A stretch of 42,946 nucleotides of DNA from Prevotella sp. (GTDB lineage Bacteria; Bacteroidota; Bacteroidia; Bacteroidales; Bacteroidaceae): assembly GCA_017474485.1 (NCBI GenBank), contig JAFVHO010000230.1:1-42946 (forward strand), given 5' to 3'. The position numbers were made by a program, and so were the translations under genes. The notes beneath the pieces are model-generated. The model did no database searches, was not told the DNA's origin, and saw nothing but the letters and a program-made list of their open reading frames with translations. Position 1 is the stretch's first letter. The number at the start of each line of letters is the position of its first letter. Shown here piece by piece: positions 28,762 through 36,755 of the stretch.

Positions 28762-29580
28762 ATGAACAATGCAGACTTTTGGGCATCCGTCCACACTATT
28801 ATTGCAGAGGGCTTTACGTCTGAGGGTCTGCAAAAACTTGATAGTTATGCAGAACAATTCATTAGCGGACGGTTGGTTTATCAACGATTTTCACCGCAGG
28901 AACAGCATGGCTGCGCAGCGGGAGGTGCAACAAATGTCATTGCATCCTTGCTCGCGGGAGCAGAAGCTGGCTCAGATAGCCAGGATTCGTCAGCACTCAG
29001 CGACTACCAAAGAGAGTGCCAACTTGGAGCGCAGCAAGAGAGTGTAATTGAACGATGGGCAAAAGCCGTCGGAGTATGGACCGATAGTGTAGATGAACAA
29101 TTGCCCAAAGTTCTAGGCGAACAGATTGCTGAGGGTGGCGAAGCAAAGGTTTATGATCATGGCTCTACGCTGATTAAGTCCATTGGCCTCGATTACTTTA
29201 TCCAACCCATTTTTGCCCTCGACCGCATAGCACTTCATAATACCTATTTCCCTGAAACACGACTGACTGTTCTTGGCTTTGGTCGCGACAAGAACGGAGA
29301 ATTTAAGATTATCGTAGAGCAACCTTTCATTGATGGACAACCTGTTAGCGATGAAGAGATTGCAGACTATATGCGTCAAATGGGCTTCGAACTCAAAAAT
29401 CCTCGCAATTGGACCTATGCCACTCCTGATATTTACCTTAGCGATATGCACGACGAAAATGTGATTCGCTCCAACAAATCCAACACCATTTTCGTAGTAG
29501 ATTGCGACATCCGAATTAACACCTCAGAGTTAAGACAAGGAGGAACAAGAGTACTTTCGAACGAAGTCATCTGTAAATAA
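28762..29580 (+). CDS. Putative kinase-fold protein (polyvalent-protein kinase-like)
   Basis: The 272-aa protein has no signal peptide. The C-terminal two thirds look like a divergent kinase/aminoglycoside-phosphotransferase fold: glycine-rich loop EGGEAKVY (124-131), Lys139 (TLIKS), hinge-like EQPFIDGQ (186-193), catalytic-loop-like LSDMHDENV (226-234) and a metal-binding Asp in VVDCDI (245-250). This fits the family called polyvalent protein kinase, seen in phage- and mobile-element proteins. The N-terminal 110 residues are Ala/Gln/Ser-rich and unrecognised. The gene has its own promoter and sits between two copies of the DUF2147 3' end, so it is probably inserted DNA. Kinase activity is not proven, and the substrate is unknown. 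Confidence 0.6.
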   Translation: MNNADFWASVHTIIAEGFTSEGLQKLDSYAEQFISGRLVYQRFSPQEQHGCAAGGATNVIASLLAGAEAGSDSQDSSALSDYQRECQLGAQQESVIERWAKAVGVWTDSVDEQLPKVLGEQIAEGGEAKVYDHGSTLIKSIGLDYFIQPIFALDRIALHNTYFPETRLTVLGFGRDKNGEFKIIVEQPFIDGQPVSDEEIADYMRQMGFELKNPRNWTYATPDIYLSDMHDENVIRSNKSNTIFVVDCDIRINTSELRQGGTRVLSNEVICK

Positions 29581-29599
29581 ACATATTTGTTTGTAAAAA

Positions 29600-29800
29600 A
29601 TGAACTTCAACAAAGAACCTGGCTACGTTTACATACTGACTGGTCTCACCAAGAAAAAGGACAAGTGGGAAGGCGGAAAGATCTATAATCCCAAGAACGG
29701 CAAGACCTATAAGTGTTCCATCTGGCTCGACGGCAACAACTTGAAAGTTCGCGGTTACCTCACCATGTTCTACGAGACCCAAACTTGGACAAAAAAGTAA
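29600..29800 (+). pseudogene. Truncated copy of the DUF2147 gene (C-terminal part only)
   Basis: This 66-codon reading frame begins MNFNKEPGYVYILTGLTKK and from there matches the C-terminal 54 residues of the DUF2147 protein with one substitution. It lacks the signal peptide and the first half of the domain. It is probably the displaced 3' end of the original gene. The near absence of amino-acid changes shows it has not been decaying for long, or came from a functional allele. Confidence 0.75.
29639..29800 (+). repeat. Direct repeat copy B (DUF2147 3' end)
   Basis: This is the partner of 28543-28704. The distance between copy starts is 1096 bp, and the kinase-like gene fills the space between. 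Confidence 0.9.
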
Positions 29801-29836
29801 GTTCGCGTTACGCTCTACAAGCGATAACCTATAAGC

Positions 29837-29877
29837 ATAAAGCAGGCTGAAGTTATATCGACTTCAGCCTGCTTTAT
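29837..29877 (+). terminator. Strong hairpin terminator
   Basis: A 17-bp perfect stem (arm 29837-29853, containing AAAGCAGGCTGAAGT, and arm 29861-29877) with a 7-nt loop ends in TTTATTAA. It closes the DUF2147/kinase region and, being symmetric, could also stop minus-strand transcripts from the 161-aa gene that ends at 29906. Confidence 0.85.
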
Positions 29878-29905
29878 TAAATATCGGAATGAATCAGGGG
29901 AAGAA

Positions 29906-30385
29906 TCAAAAACCTGTCCCTCCGATTCTTTTCGAAATCAAATCTTGTGATAAACTATCTTCTTCATCAAGCCATAGCTCTGACAAGTTATCTATAAGGT
30001 ATAAGTTAGAAAAGCAGTTTGTGAACGAAAGAATCTTGAATTCATCAAAGCAAACATAGTTACGCCAAAAAGAGCCATTCGGAATAAAATCGTTTAATTC
30101 TTCAGGATACCAAAAGAAACCGTGATTATCGTATTCCGTCATTTCCTGTTCCAACCAATCTCTTTCATTTTCGTTTTCAGCGTTTTCTATGCATTTCGTT
30201 TTTATAAGATCAATGACTGCATTCTGTATTTCCTTTTTCGGAATACCAGAATAGACCACAATAGGCACCCCAGATTCTACAGCAAAATCATATATGTACT
30301 GTTTAAGTTCGGTAGTTGGTTGTCCCGAACATACAAACCATAATCCAGGTTTGTTCAACTTCTCATATTTCTCTACTTTTCCCAT
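29906..30385 (-). CDS. Hypothetical protein (159 aa), last module of the island
   Basis: I chose the ATG at 30383-30385 (MGKVEKYEKLNKPGLWFVC); an in-frame TTG two codons upstream gives 161 aa. The protein is acidic with a Rossmann-like opening (GLWFVCSGQPTTELKQYIYDFAVESGVPIVVYSG), then an Asp/Glu/Trp-rich second half (FFWYPEELNDFIPNGSFW) and no signal peptide. I do not recognise the family. It follows the third copy of the junction element by about 15 nt and is the last minus-strand gene of the AT-rich island. Confidence 0.7.
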   Translation of the reverse strand: MGKVEKYEKLNKPGLWFVCSGQPTTELKQYIYDFAVESGVPIVVYSGIPKKEIQNAVIDLIKTKCIENAENENERDWLEQEMTEYDNHGFFWYPEELNDFIPNGSFWRNYVCFDEFKILSFTNCFSNLYLIDNLSELWLDEEDSLSQDLISKRIGGTGF

Positions 30386-30402
30386 ATTCAAAAGAATTAT
30401 GT

Positions 30403-30447
30403 TGCAAAGAAAACCAAGACCTCCGCCAACTGGTGGCAGAGGTCAAA
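30403..30447 (-). repeat. Junction repeat copy 1 (hairpin, T-rich tract, TTTGC box)
   Basis: On the minus strand: an 11-bp arm starting GACCTCTGCCA, a 5-nt loop, its partner arm TGGCGGAGGTC (hairpin 30418-30444), a T-rich tract, then CTTTGC. It follows the DnaE-like stop codon by about 70 nt and precedes the 159-aa gene. It is nearly identical to copies at 32999 and 36756. The similarity with copy 2 extends on the gene-distal side to an AT-rich TATCAATA stretch (30459-30476). Confidence 0.88.
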
Positions 30448-30514
30448 GGAAATTCCATTATCAATAGATTTATTTACGAAATATCTACATGCTGAACTAC
30501 AAAAAATAATGTAA

Positions 30515-32974
30515 TTAGTCTGAATTATACTTCTCGATGACTTGTCTGAACTCTATTGAATAATTGGCTTTCAAGTAAGCCATTTGATAGGCCAGCCAAG
30601 TGTAGCAAACGGCATGAGACTTATTAAAAGCATAAATTCCTTTACGCTCCATCTCATTCCAGACCTTTTCAAGAGCATTCTTTTTATGTCCATTCTTCAT
30701 TCCACCTTCTATGAATTTTGGTTTCAGAACAGAGAGTACATCTGTTTTTCTTCTTCCGAGGGCTTTTCTCAACAGGTCACTCTCACCTCTGCTAAAATCA
30801 GCAATCAAGCGAGAAAGCATCATCAACTGTTCCTGATAAACAATGAAGCTATAAGTATTGTGAAGGTACTTTTCCATACAAGGAATGATGTACTTTATTC
30901 CTTTCTTTGATTTTTTTTGCTTGATGAGAGTTGGTATATCTTCCATTATGCCTGGCCGATACATACAATTCAAGAGTACTAAATCCTCGAAGCATGTGGG
31001 ATAAAGCTCTCGTAAATACTTTTGCATCCCTTGATAATCAAACTGAAAAACATCCTCAGTTTGACCAGTTTGAAACAGCATCATAGTATTCTCATCATCA
31101 ATCGGAATCATATCAATATTGAAATTCTCGTTTTCCCGAGCTTGGATAAGCTTACAAATGTCTCTCATTTGGGATAATGTCTTCAGTCCGAGGAAATCAA
31201 ACTTTATAAGACCAGATGATTCCACTCGCATTCCCTCATATTGGACACATCTCAATCTCTTATCGTTGCCATTGGAATCCTCAATACAAAAAGTAGAAAT
31301 GGGTACCCAGTTTGATATTGGTTCATTAGCAACTATAAATCCACAAGCATGAACATCCAGGCCACTGATTTTTCGCTCCAATACAGCAGCATTTTGAATG
31401 GCGTTATTCAAAGGAGCTCCAGCATTTTGAATTACCTTTTGTAACTTTGGTCCATTTTTTATGACATCCTTAATCGGACGCCAGGAATAAACATAACGTG
31501 ACGAAAAATATTCATTTATGGCCATTGTCTCAGGAGTATGCAGTTGATTCACTCGTGCAACAGTACTGAAAGCATTTGCAGTTGAGAATTTGCTGAACGA
31601 AACAATATGAGCACAACATTCCTTGCCATATTTCTGCTGAAGCCATTCAATAACACGTTCCCTGCCTTCATCATCGAAGTCTATGTCTATGTCTGGAAAC
31701 ATCGTGCCATCTATACTAAGGAACCGTTCGAAAAGCAGGTCATGTTTCAATGGGTCTATTTTAGTAATCCCCAAACAATAACATACAAGGCTGTCAGCAG
31801 CAGAGCCACGTCCAGGACCGACCCAAACGCCAAGCTCTGATTGAGCGGTATTAACTACATCTTGCAGAAAGAGGAAATAGCCAGAAGCTCCTCTTTTCGT
31901 GATAATTTCCAGTTCAAATCGAAGTCTGTCAGTCACATCTTCAGGAAGCAATTCCCCGTATATTTGTTTTGCTTTAGCAAAAGAAAGGTGTTCCAAATAG
32001 TTATCTTCATTGTCCTTTCTTTCATTACCGAATCTGTTAGGAATATCAATAGTGGGGACAATGGGAGCATGGTGTATATCATAGAACTCTATCTTGTCAC
32101 ATATCTCCATTGTACTGGCTATTGCTTCAGGAACATCCGAGAACAATTCGCACATATATTTTCTGCTTGTCAACCAGCGGAATTGAAGTATATTTGTTTT
32201 GGCGAATTCATCCATTGTCTTACCCATAGCTGCACATCGTTGGATGTTGTAAGCTGCCAAATCTTCTGGAGCTACATAATGAACATCATTCGTGGCTACT
32301 ACCTTTACACCATATTCTTTTGCTTTCTGCATGAGAACGGCATTAACCTTTTGCTGTTCCAGCATCAAGTCACTTGGTTTGTTGCTCTTCAAGTCATAAT
32401 CTGCACAGCGTTGCAGTTCCAGATAGTAATCATCTGCAAACGTCTGTTTGTACCATTTGATGGTTGCATCCAGACCTGTAATATCATCATTGGAGATCTT
32501 AGTAAAAACCTCGCTACCAGCACTACCTGAGAGGACAATCAGCCCCTCATGATATTTCTCCAGATCCGCACGGTCTGTTCGGGGATAACCATAAAGACCT
32601 TCAGTCCATGCATTACTCACAATCTTAATGAGGTTCTTATAGCCAGTCAAGTTCTTGGCAAGAATTGTCAGATGATAGCCATTAATGTCTTTGATGTTTT
32701 CTTTTAGTTCTTTGGAACCTCGTCTAGCTACATATAGCTCACACCCGATGATAGGCTTGAATGGTTTCTTGCCCTTCTCCTGTCTTTCGATATTAATGCT
32801 ACTAACATATTCAAAAAAATCCATAATACCAAACATATTGCAATTATCAGTAATAGCAATACCTGGCATTTTTTCTTTAATGGCGGCATCCACTAATTCC
32901 CTGATGCTAGCGCATCCATCCTTTATTGAATAATGGGAGTGAACATTCAAATGTACAAATCGATAAGCATTCAT
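30515..32974 (-). CDS. Short DnaE-like DNA polymerase III alpha subunit, C-terminal domains absent
   Basis: The 819-aa protein has an N-terminal PHP domain (HLNVHSHYSIKDG) and a C-family polymerase core: GPGRGSAADSLVCY, catalytic Asp428/Asp430 in PDIDIDF, and a third Asp in KFDFLGLKTL. The PHP motif normally reading TDHGN is TDNCN, so one metal ligand is lost and exonuclease activity is doubtful. The protein stops at FNKSHAVCYTWLAYQMAYLKANYSIEF, just after the fingers, so the helix-hairpin-helix, clamp-binding, OB and tau-binding domains of replicative DnaE (about 1150-1250 aa) are missing. It is not the replicative polymerase. No ImuA/ImuB partner is nearby. A role in repair synthesis or anti-phage defence is possible but unproven. 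It stands alone between two junction repeats. Confidence 0.88.
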   Translation of the reverse strand: MNAYRFVHLNVHSHYSIKDGCASIRELVDAAIKEKMPGIAITDNCNMFGIMDFFEYVSSINIERQEKGKKPFKPIIGCELYVARRGSKELKENIKDINGYHLTILAKNLTGYKNLIKIVSNAWTEGLYGYPRTDRADLEKYHEGLIVLSGSAGSEVFTKISNDDITGLDATIKWYKQTFADDYYLELQRCADYDLKSNKPSDLMLEQQKVNAVLMQKAKEYGVKVVATNDVHYVAPEDLAAYNIQRCAAMGKTMDEFAKTNILQFRWLTSRKYMCELFSDVPEAIASTMEICDKIEFYDIHHAPIVPTIDIPNRFGNERKDNEDNYLEHLSFAKAKQIYGELLPEDVTDRLRFELEIITKRGASGYFLFLQDVVNTAQSELGVWVGPGRGSAADSLVCYCLGITKIDPLKHDLLFERFLSIDGTMFPDIDIDFDDEGRERVIEWLQQKYGKECCAHIVSFSKFSTANAFSTVARVNQLHTPETMAINEYFSSRYVYSWRPIKDVIKNGPKLQKVIQNAGAPLNNAIQNAAVLERKISGLDVHACGFIVANEPISNWVPISTFCIEDSNGNDKRLRCVQYEGMRVESSGLIKFDFLGLKTLSQMRDICKLIQARENENFNIDMIPIDDENTMMLFQTGQTEDVFQFDYQGMQKYLRELYPTCFEDLVLLNCMYRPGIMEDIPTLIKQKKSKKGIKYIIPCMEKYLHNTYSFIVYQEQLMMLSRLIADFSRGESDLLRKALGRRKTDVLSVLKPKFIEGGMKNGHKKNALEKVWNEMERKGIYAFNKSHAVCYTWLAYQMAYLKANYSIEFRQVIEKYNSD

Positions 32975-32998
32975 ATTAAATCAATTTTTCTTTTTTGG

Positions 32999-33043
32999 TG
33001 CAAAGAAAACAAAGACCTCTGCCAACTGGTGGCAGAGATCAAA
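32999..33043 (-). repeat. Junction repeat copy 2
   Basis: The hairpin (33014-33040) has arms GATCTCTGCCA and TGGCAGAGGTC on the minus strand, then a T-rich tract and a TTTGC box ending about 25 nt before the DnaE-like start. It lies about 75 nt after the metallopeptidase stop codon. A perfect AT-rich palindrome CAATAAATTTATTG lies beside it at 33054-33067. Confidence 0.88.
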
Positions 33044-33115
33044 AAAACATTATCAATAAATTTATTGTGAAATGATACAAGAAGGGCGTGCAGGATTGTG
33101 ACAGAGAATCCGATT

Positions 33116-33742
33116 TTATTTCATTAGGAATTCATAGAGATCTATATATTTTGAAAGGACAATATCCCTTAAATCATTCTGTTGCTTGGCATCGTCATTA
33201 ATAAGAACAGATAGATATGCCCAGAAGGTTTTTCTATGGTGCATATACTTTAGGTGAGCCATCTCATGTAGGATAACCATATCTAAGAAGTCTATAGGAA
33301 AGATAACCAATACAGGTGACAGACTAATAATCTTGAAAGCATTACATTGCCCAAGTATTCTTTTTCTAAGCTTTTTAACCTTTACGCCTTTCGCTTTTAT
33401 CTGTTTTATAGTCTCCAACTCATGGAATCTGTGTGGAAGCACTTCATTTGCCCTTTTGATAATCTGGTCACGAATGTTGATACGCAACCAACTCTGCAAC
33501 CTGAGATTATCAAACTGCGTGAAATCGGAATAAATCAAATCTAGTCCTGAATGGTCATTTCGTAAGACAATCATCATTTGGTTCTTTTTCGTTTGATATA
33601 CCATCTTTCCCATGCCTTCCTGTAACACCTCCTGAAGCAACACCTGATGCTCAATCTTATACCACTTGATGCTGAAATATGGAAATTGGAGCCTGAAATT
33701 GGGATTAATCCAAAAAAGCGGTTCTATTTTCTTATTTGCCAT
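33116..33742 (-). CDS. YgjP-like (DUF45, M48-type) metallopeptidase
   Basis: The 208-aa protein has the zinc motif HEMAH (His159, Glu160, His163) followed by LKYMHHRKTFW, matching the YgjP/DUF45 family pattern HELCHLKHMNHSPAFW. No signal peptide is present, so it acts in the cytoplasm. The gene overlaps the end of the VWA gene by 19 bp, indicating translational coupling. In this operon it could be the effector or a processing protease controlled by the MoxR/VWA pair. That is inference from gene order. Confidence 0.85.
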   Translation of the reverse strand: MANKKIEPLFWINPNFRLQFPYFSIKWYKIEHQVLLQEVLQEGMGKMVYQTKKNQMMIVLRNDHSGLDLIYSDFTQFDNLRLQSWLRINIRDQIIKRANEVLPHRFHELETIKQIKAKGVKVKKLRKRILGQCNAFKIISLSPVLVIFPIDFLDMVILHEMAHLKYMHHRKTFWAYLSVLINDDAKQQNDLRDIVLSKYIDLYEFLMK

Positions 33743-35082
33743 ATTTTGTCTAATACTTTTTCATATTCATGAGAATCATTACCTATCTGCAAGCCATAGA
33801 AGCGTGTACCCTTCTGACGTTCTTCTTGCATGAACTGACTAACACGACCATTGGGAGCGTCAAATATGAAATCACTAATAATTAACATATCTGCCATCGC
33901 ATACTTCTCCGAATTTAACATTTTTATTCCTGCTTTTAGCATCTCATTACCATCAGTACCCCCAGAATAATAATCACTTAGAAAAGAATCCAGTTTTTTC
34001 CATGAGCCAGGTTTAGACAAGTCAATACTTTGCGCTCTTACCGAGAAAGAAATAAGAAAACATTTTCTTTTTTGTTTTTTGGCCATTTGTAATAATTGCC
34101 TAAGCAAACATGTGGCCAATTCTATAGGCCGTCCACACATTGATCCACTTGTGTCAATACTAACGATGATAGGCCCTTTCTCCAAACGTGGCTCTTTCTT
34201 TTTGCTTTTTTCAACCTTTATCCTACTTTCCATTTTGGGTTTGTTGGCAAACAGCTGCAACTGGCTCATAGCGTATTTATAATAGAACAGGCTCTCTGTG
34301 TGATGGTCTGCGAGGATTGCAGTCTCTATGGGTAAAAGATGTTGGAGATTGTTACCATTAGTAATTTCTTCAACTTCTACGGCAGGAGTTGGAGGCGAAG
34401 GCAATAAAGGGAGGTATCTTTTGATGGTTTCATCTTTCTCATCCTCTCTTCGTGGTTTTTCTCTGCCTATCATATTAACTATCTCTACCATCTGAGGATA
34501 ACTATAGAACATTTTCTGTATTTTCTTCCTTTCTTTATAGTCTGTATTCCCATGCTCCCGAATGCTCTGTTCCCAGTAGGTTTTGTTTTTTTCGATACAG
34601 GCAGCTTCATACTCCGTCAGGTGATTGTCACAGGCAGTATCCCAGTCTCTTACTAAAGGGCCAAACACAGATTCAGGATCAGAGTCCTTAAATTGTTGAA
34701 CATATCCATCAATATTTACCTCCTCGGGCTTGAATTGTTGTTTAATAGTATTATAGACCTTTGGCCACATTTCCCTTTTTTTATCTATATCGCCTTTAAT
34801 GAATACCTGAATAAGATTCTTTTCCTGATGGTATTGCTCTTCCACAGGTTCAAAGAGTTTTAGCATAGCTTCTATAAAACTCAGTATTTCTTCTTTTATA
34901 ATATCCTTCCATACAGGGTCTTGACTGTTTAACTGAGGATTCTCATTAATGGCCTGCTGCATGAATCCTCCTAACAGATCGTCTGTAGGCACACCGTCAG
35001 GCATCCTGCCTCTGTCCATGTAGAAATCAAAAGCATCATCATAGGCAGCTAATTTCTGGGATATGATTTCTTCCTTTGTCAT
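33724..35082 (-). CDS. ViaA-like VWA-domain protein
   Basis: The 452-aa protein has an N-terminal helical region, with acidic and Pro-rich stretches (LPLLPSPPTPAVEVEE), and a C-terminal von Willebrand A domain with MIDAS motif DTSGS (Asp310-Ser314), GGTDG and a final VLDKIWQIRK. The layout and the motifs match ViaA, partner of the MoxR ATPase RavA in E. coli. It overlaps the upstream ATPase gene by 4 bp (ATGA). It probably binds metal-dependent ligands and links the ATPase to its target. Confidence 0.85.
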   Translation of the reverse strand: MTKEEIISQKLAAYDDAFDFYMDRGRMPDGVPTDDLLGGFMQQAINENPQLNSQDPVWKDIIKEEILSFIEAMLKLFEPVEEQYHQEKNLIQVFIKGDIDKKREMWPKVYNTIKQQFKPEEVNIDGYVQQFKDSDPESVFGPLVRDWDTACDNHLTEYEAACIEKNKTYWEQSIREHGNTDYKERKKIQKMFYSYPQMVEIVNMIGREKPRREDEKDETIKRYLPLLPSPPTPAVEVEEITNGNNLQHLLPIETAILADHHTESLFYYKYAMSQLQLFANKPKMESRIKVEKSKKKEPRLEKGPIIVSIDTSGSMCGRPIELATCLLRQLLQMAKKQKRKCFLISFSVRAQSIDLSKPGSWKKLDSFLSDYYSGGTDGNEMLKAGIKMLNSEKYAMADMLIISDFIFDAPNGRVSQFMQEERQKGTRFYGLQIGNDSHEYEKVLDKIWQIRK

Positions 35083-36635
35083 AACAATAAACTGGCATTT
35101 TGGGCTTTAACTTCCATCTCCTTCAAACTCTTCTCGCATTGAGAAAGATATTGCTTGACAATCTTTATGTCGTCATCAGATAGAAATATATTTATGCAGT
35201 TATCAAAGAGCTTTTGCTGGTCGGACAACTTAACAAGCAACTCATTTCTTATGTCATTAAGTATTTTCAAGGCCATATTGGGACTCGGTAATCCAGGCTG
35301 ATTGAAAATGGTCGGTTCTACATTCGCTCTTTTTGTTTGGAAAGCATAAGGGATATTGTCAATAACAATTCCACCGTGACATTTGGATAATTTGACCTTA
35401 TTAACCTCTTGCGTATTCTTTATTTTATAATCGTAAAGTTGCCCCGTATAGATGGCATGGATAATATGGGCTTGCTTTGTCTCGTCGAAGTAAACTATAC
35501 CATCACAAGTTTGTTTTGAAGGGACATGACTATAATCCATCTTATAAAACAGGGTTTTCCCTTTATGATACTTCAATACGTTATAATAGAAGAAATTAAC
35601 CTGTACATAGTTATCTTCATCAATATCTTGTAAGTTAGATGATGCTGGTTTTTTCCTAATACAATTTAATGCCTGATCAATATCCTTTCCATATTTGACA
35701 ACTTTAACATCTATGGGAGATGTTATGCTAGAGCATACAATATCGATAATAGTAGGAATTGTCTCTGATTTGTTCCATAGACAATGTATAAGAATGGGGA
35801 TGTCTGTCAAATCGATTTGCTTGCGGCCATTCAAGAATGCAGAACTCTGAAGCAGATGGACACACTTTTTCCATCTGCGGTCAGAGATGTAGTAATCCAT
35901 TTCTTCCACCTCCTCCTTTTTTATTTCATTTTTGAGCCTTTTCCTTATATTGGTAATTATAGAGCAAATCTCATTTGAAATTTCTACATCTTCGATTCCT
36001 TGCTGCCATTTATCATATAATTCTTCTGAAATGAGAAGATGCTCAGGAACGGGGTTGGAATTTAAGCTCTTCTGACGAATCATCTTATAAAAGATACTTT
36101 CGCTCTGAATACAATTTGAAACCATGCGCACCAAGAATCGATCCCACAACGCTTCAAGCCCTTCGCCCTCAGCAGGGAGTTCGTTGCTGGCTGCTATTAA
36201 TGCTTTCATTGGTAGCTTCAATGTAGTGCGTCCATTTTGGAATATTCTCTCATTGATAGCCGTTAAAAGTGCATTTTGTATGGAAGGTCCTGCCTTCCAT
36301 ATCTCATCAAGAAACACAACAGTTGCTGTGGGTAAAAAACCATCCACCACGCGTTCGTATCTATCTTCATTTTTCAACAAAGAAATTGATACTGGCCCAA
36401 AAATTTCATCAGGAGTGCTGAAACGTGACATGAGGTATTCAAAAGCATTCCCTTCTTTGAAAGCCATTTTCAGCCTTCTAGCCACCAAGCTTTTTGCAGT
36501 GCCTGGAGGGCCAAGTAAGAAAATGCTTTCTCCAGCAATAGCACTCAAAAGAGACATTGCAATGATTTGCTCTTTCTCATAGACTCCATCCGACAACGCC
36601 TTTAATAGTTCTCTAACATGCTGATCTATATCCAT
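35079..36635 (-). CDS. RavA-like MoxR-family AAA+ ATPase
   Basis: The 518-aa protein has Walker A GPPGTAKS (42-49), Walker B VVFLDE (106-111), SRFSTPDEIFGP, AASNELPAEGEGLEALWDRFLVR and SDRRWKK. These follow E. coli RavA nearly motif for motif, and the length is similar to RavA (498 aa). The C-terminal 200 residues, which in RavA form the LARA and triple-helix region, are divergent. RavA-ViaA act as a chaperone-like ATPase module. Here the pair is joined to a metallopeptidase, and codon and base use are AT-rich, unlike the core genes at the left end, suggesting transfer. The mRNA leader is long, about 120 nt. Confidence 0.9.
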   Translation of the reverse strand: MDIDQHVRELLKALSDGVYEKEQIIAMSLLSAIAGESIFLLGPPGTAKSLVARRLKMAFKEGNAFEYLMSRFSTPDEIFGPVSISLLKNEDRYERVVDGFLPTATVVFLDEIWKAGPSIQNALLTAINERIFQNGRTTLKLPMKALIAASNELPAEGEGLEALWDRFLVRMVSNCIQSESIFYKMIRQKSLNSNPVPEHLLISEELYDKWQQGIEDVEISNEICSIITNIRKRLKNEIKKEEVEEMDYYISDRRWKKCVHLLQSSAFLNGRKQIDLTDIPILIHCLWNKSETIPTIIDIVCSSITSPIDVKVVKYGKDIDQALNCIRKKPASSNLQDIDEDNYVQVNFFYYNVLKYHKGKTLFYKMDYSHVPSKQTCDGIVYFDETKQAHIIHAIYTGQLYDYKIKNTQEVNKVKLSKCHGGIVIDNIPYAFQTKRANVEPTIFNQPGLPSPNMALKILNDIRNELLVKLSDQQKLFDNCINIFLSDDDIKIVKQYLSQCEKSLKEMEVKAQNASLLL

Positions 36636-36755
36636 AGCTACTCTTTGTCATTCATTATAACGAAGCAAAGACACATCACAGGTGTGTCATATTACTCATT
36701 GCTTAATAATTCTATTGCCATAATCGTATTATTTGTATCAATAAATTGATGATAG
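36636..36755 (-). promoter_or_regulatory. Leader region of the RavA-like operon with a hairpin
   Basis: This 120-bp stretch lies between the junction repeat and the ATPase start. It contains a 6-bp perfect stem GACACA/TGTGTC (36670-36688) followed on the minus strand by TTTGC, a shorter form of the junction pattern. It also includes a 9-codon frame (MAIELLSNE) and a dyad ATCAAT/ATTGAT near 36735-36748. Attenuation is possible but nothing is proven. Confidence 0.35.

Noticed and set aside
36690..36725. Nine-codon leader peptide MAIELLSNE before the RavA-like gene
   Set aside because: It is too short to support, with no regulatory codon run.
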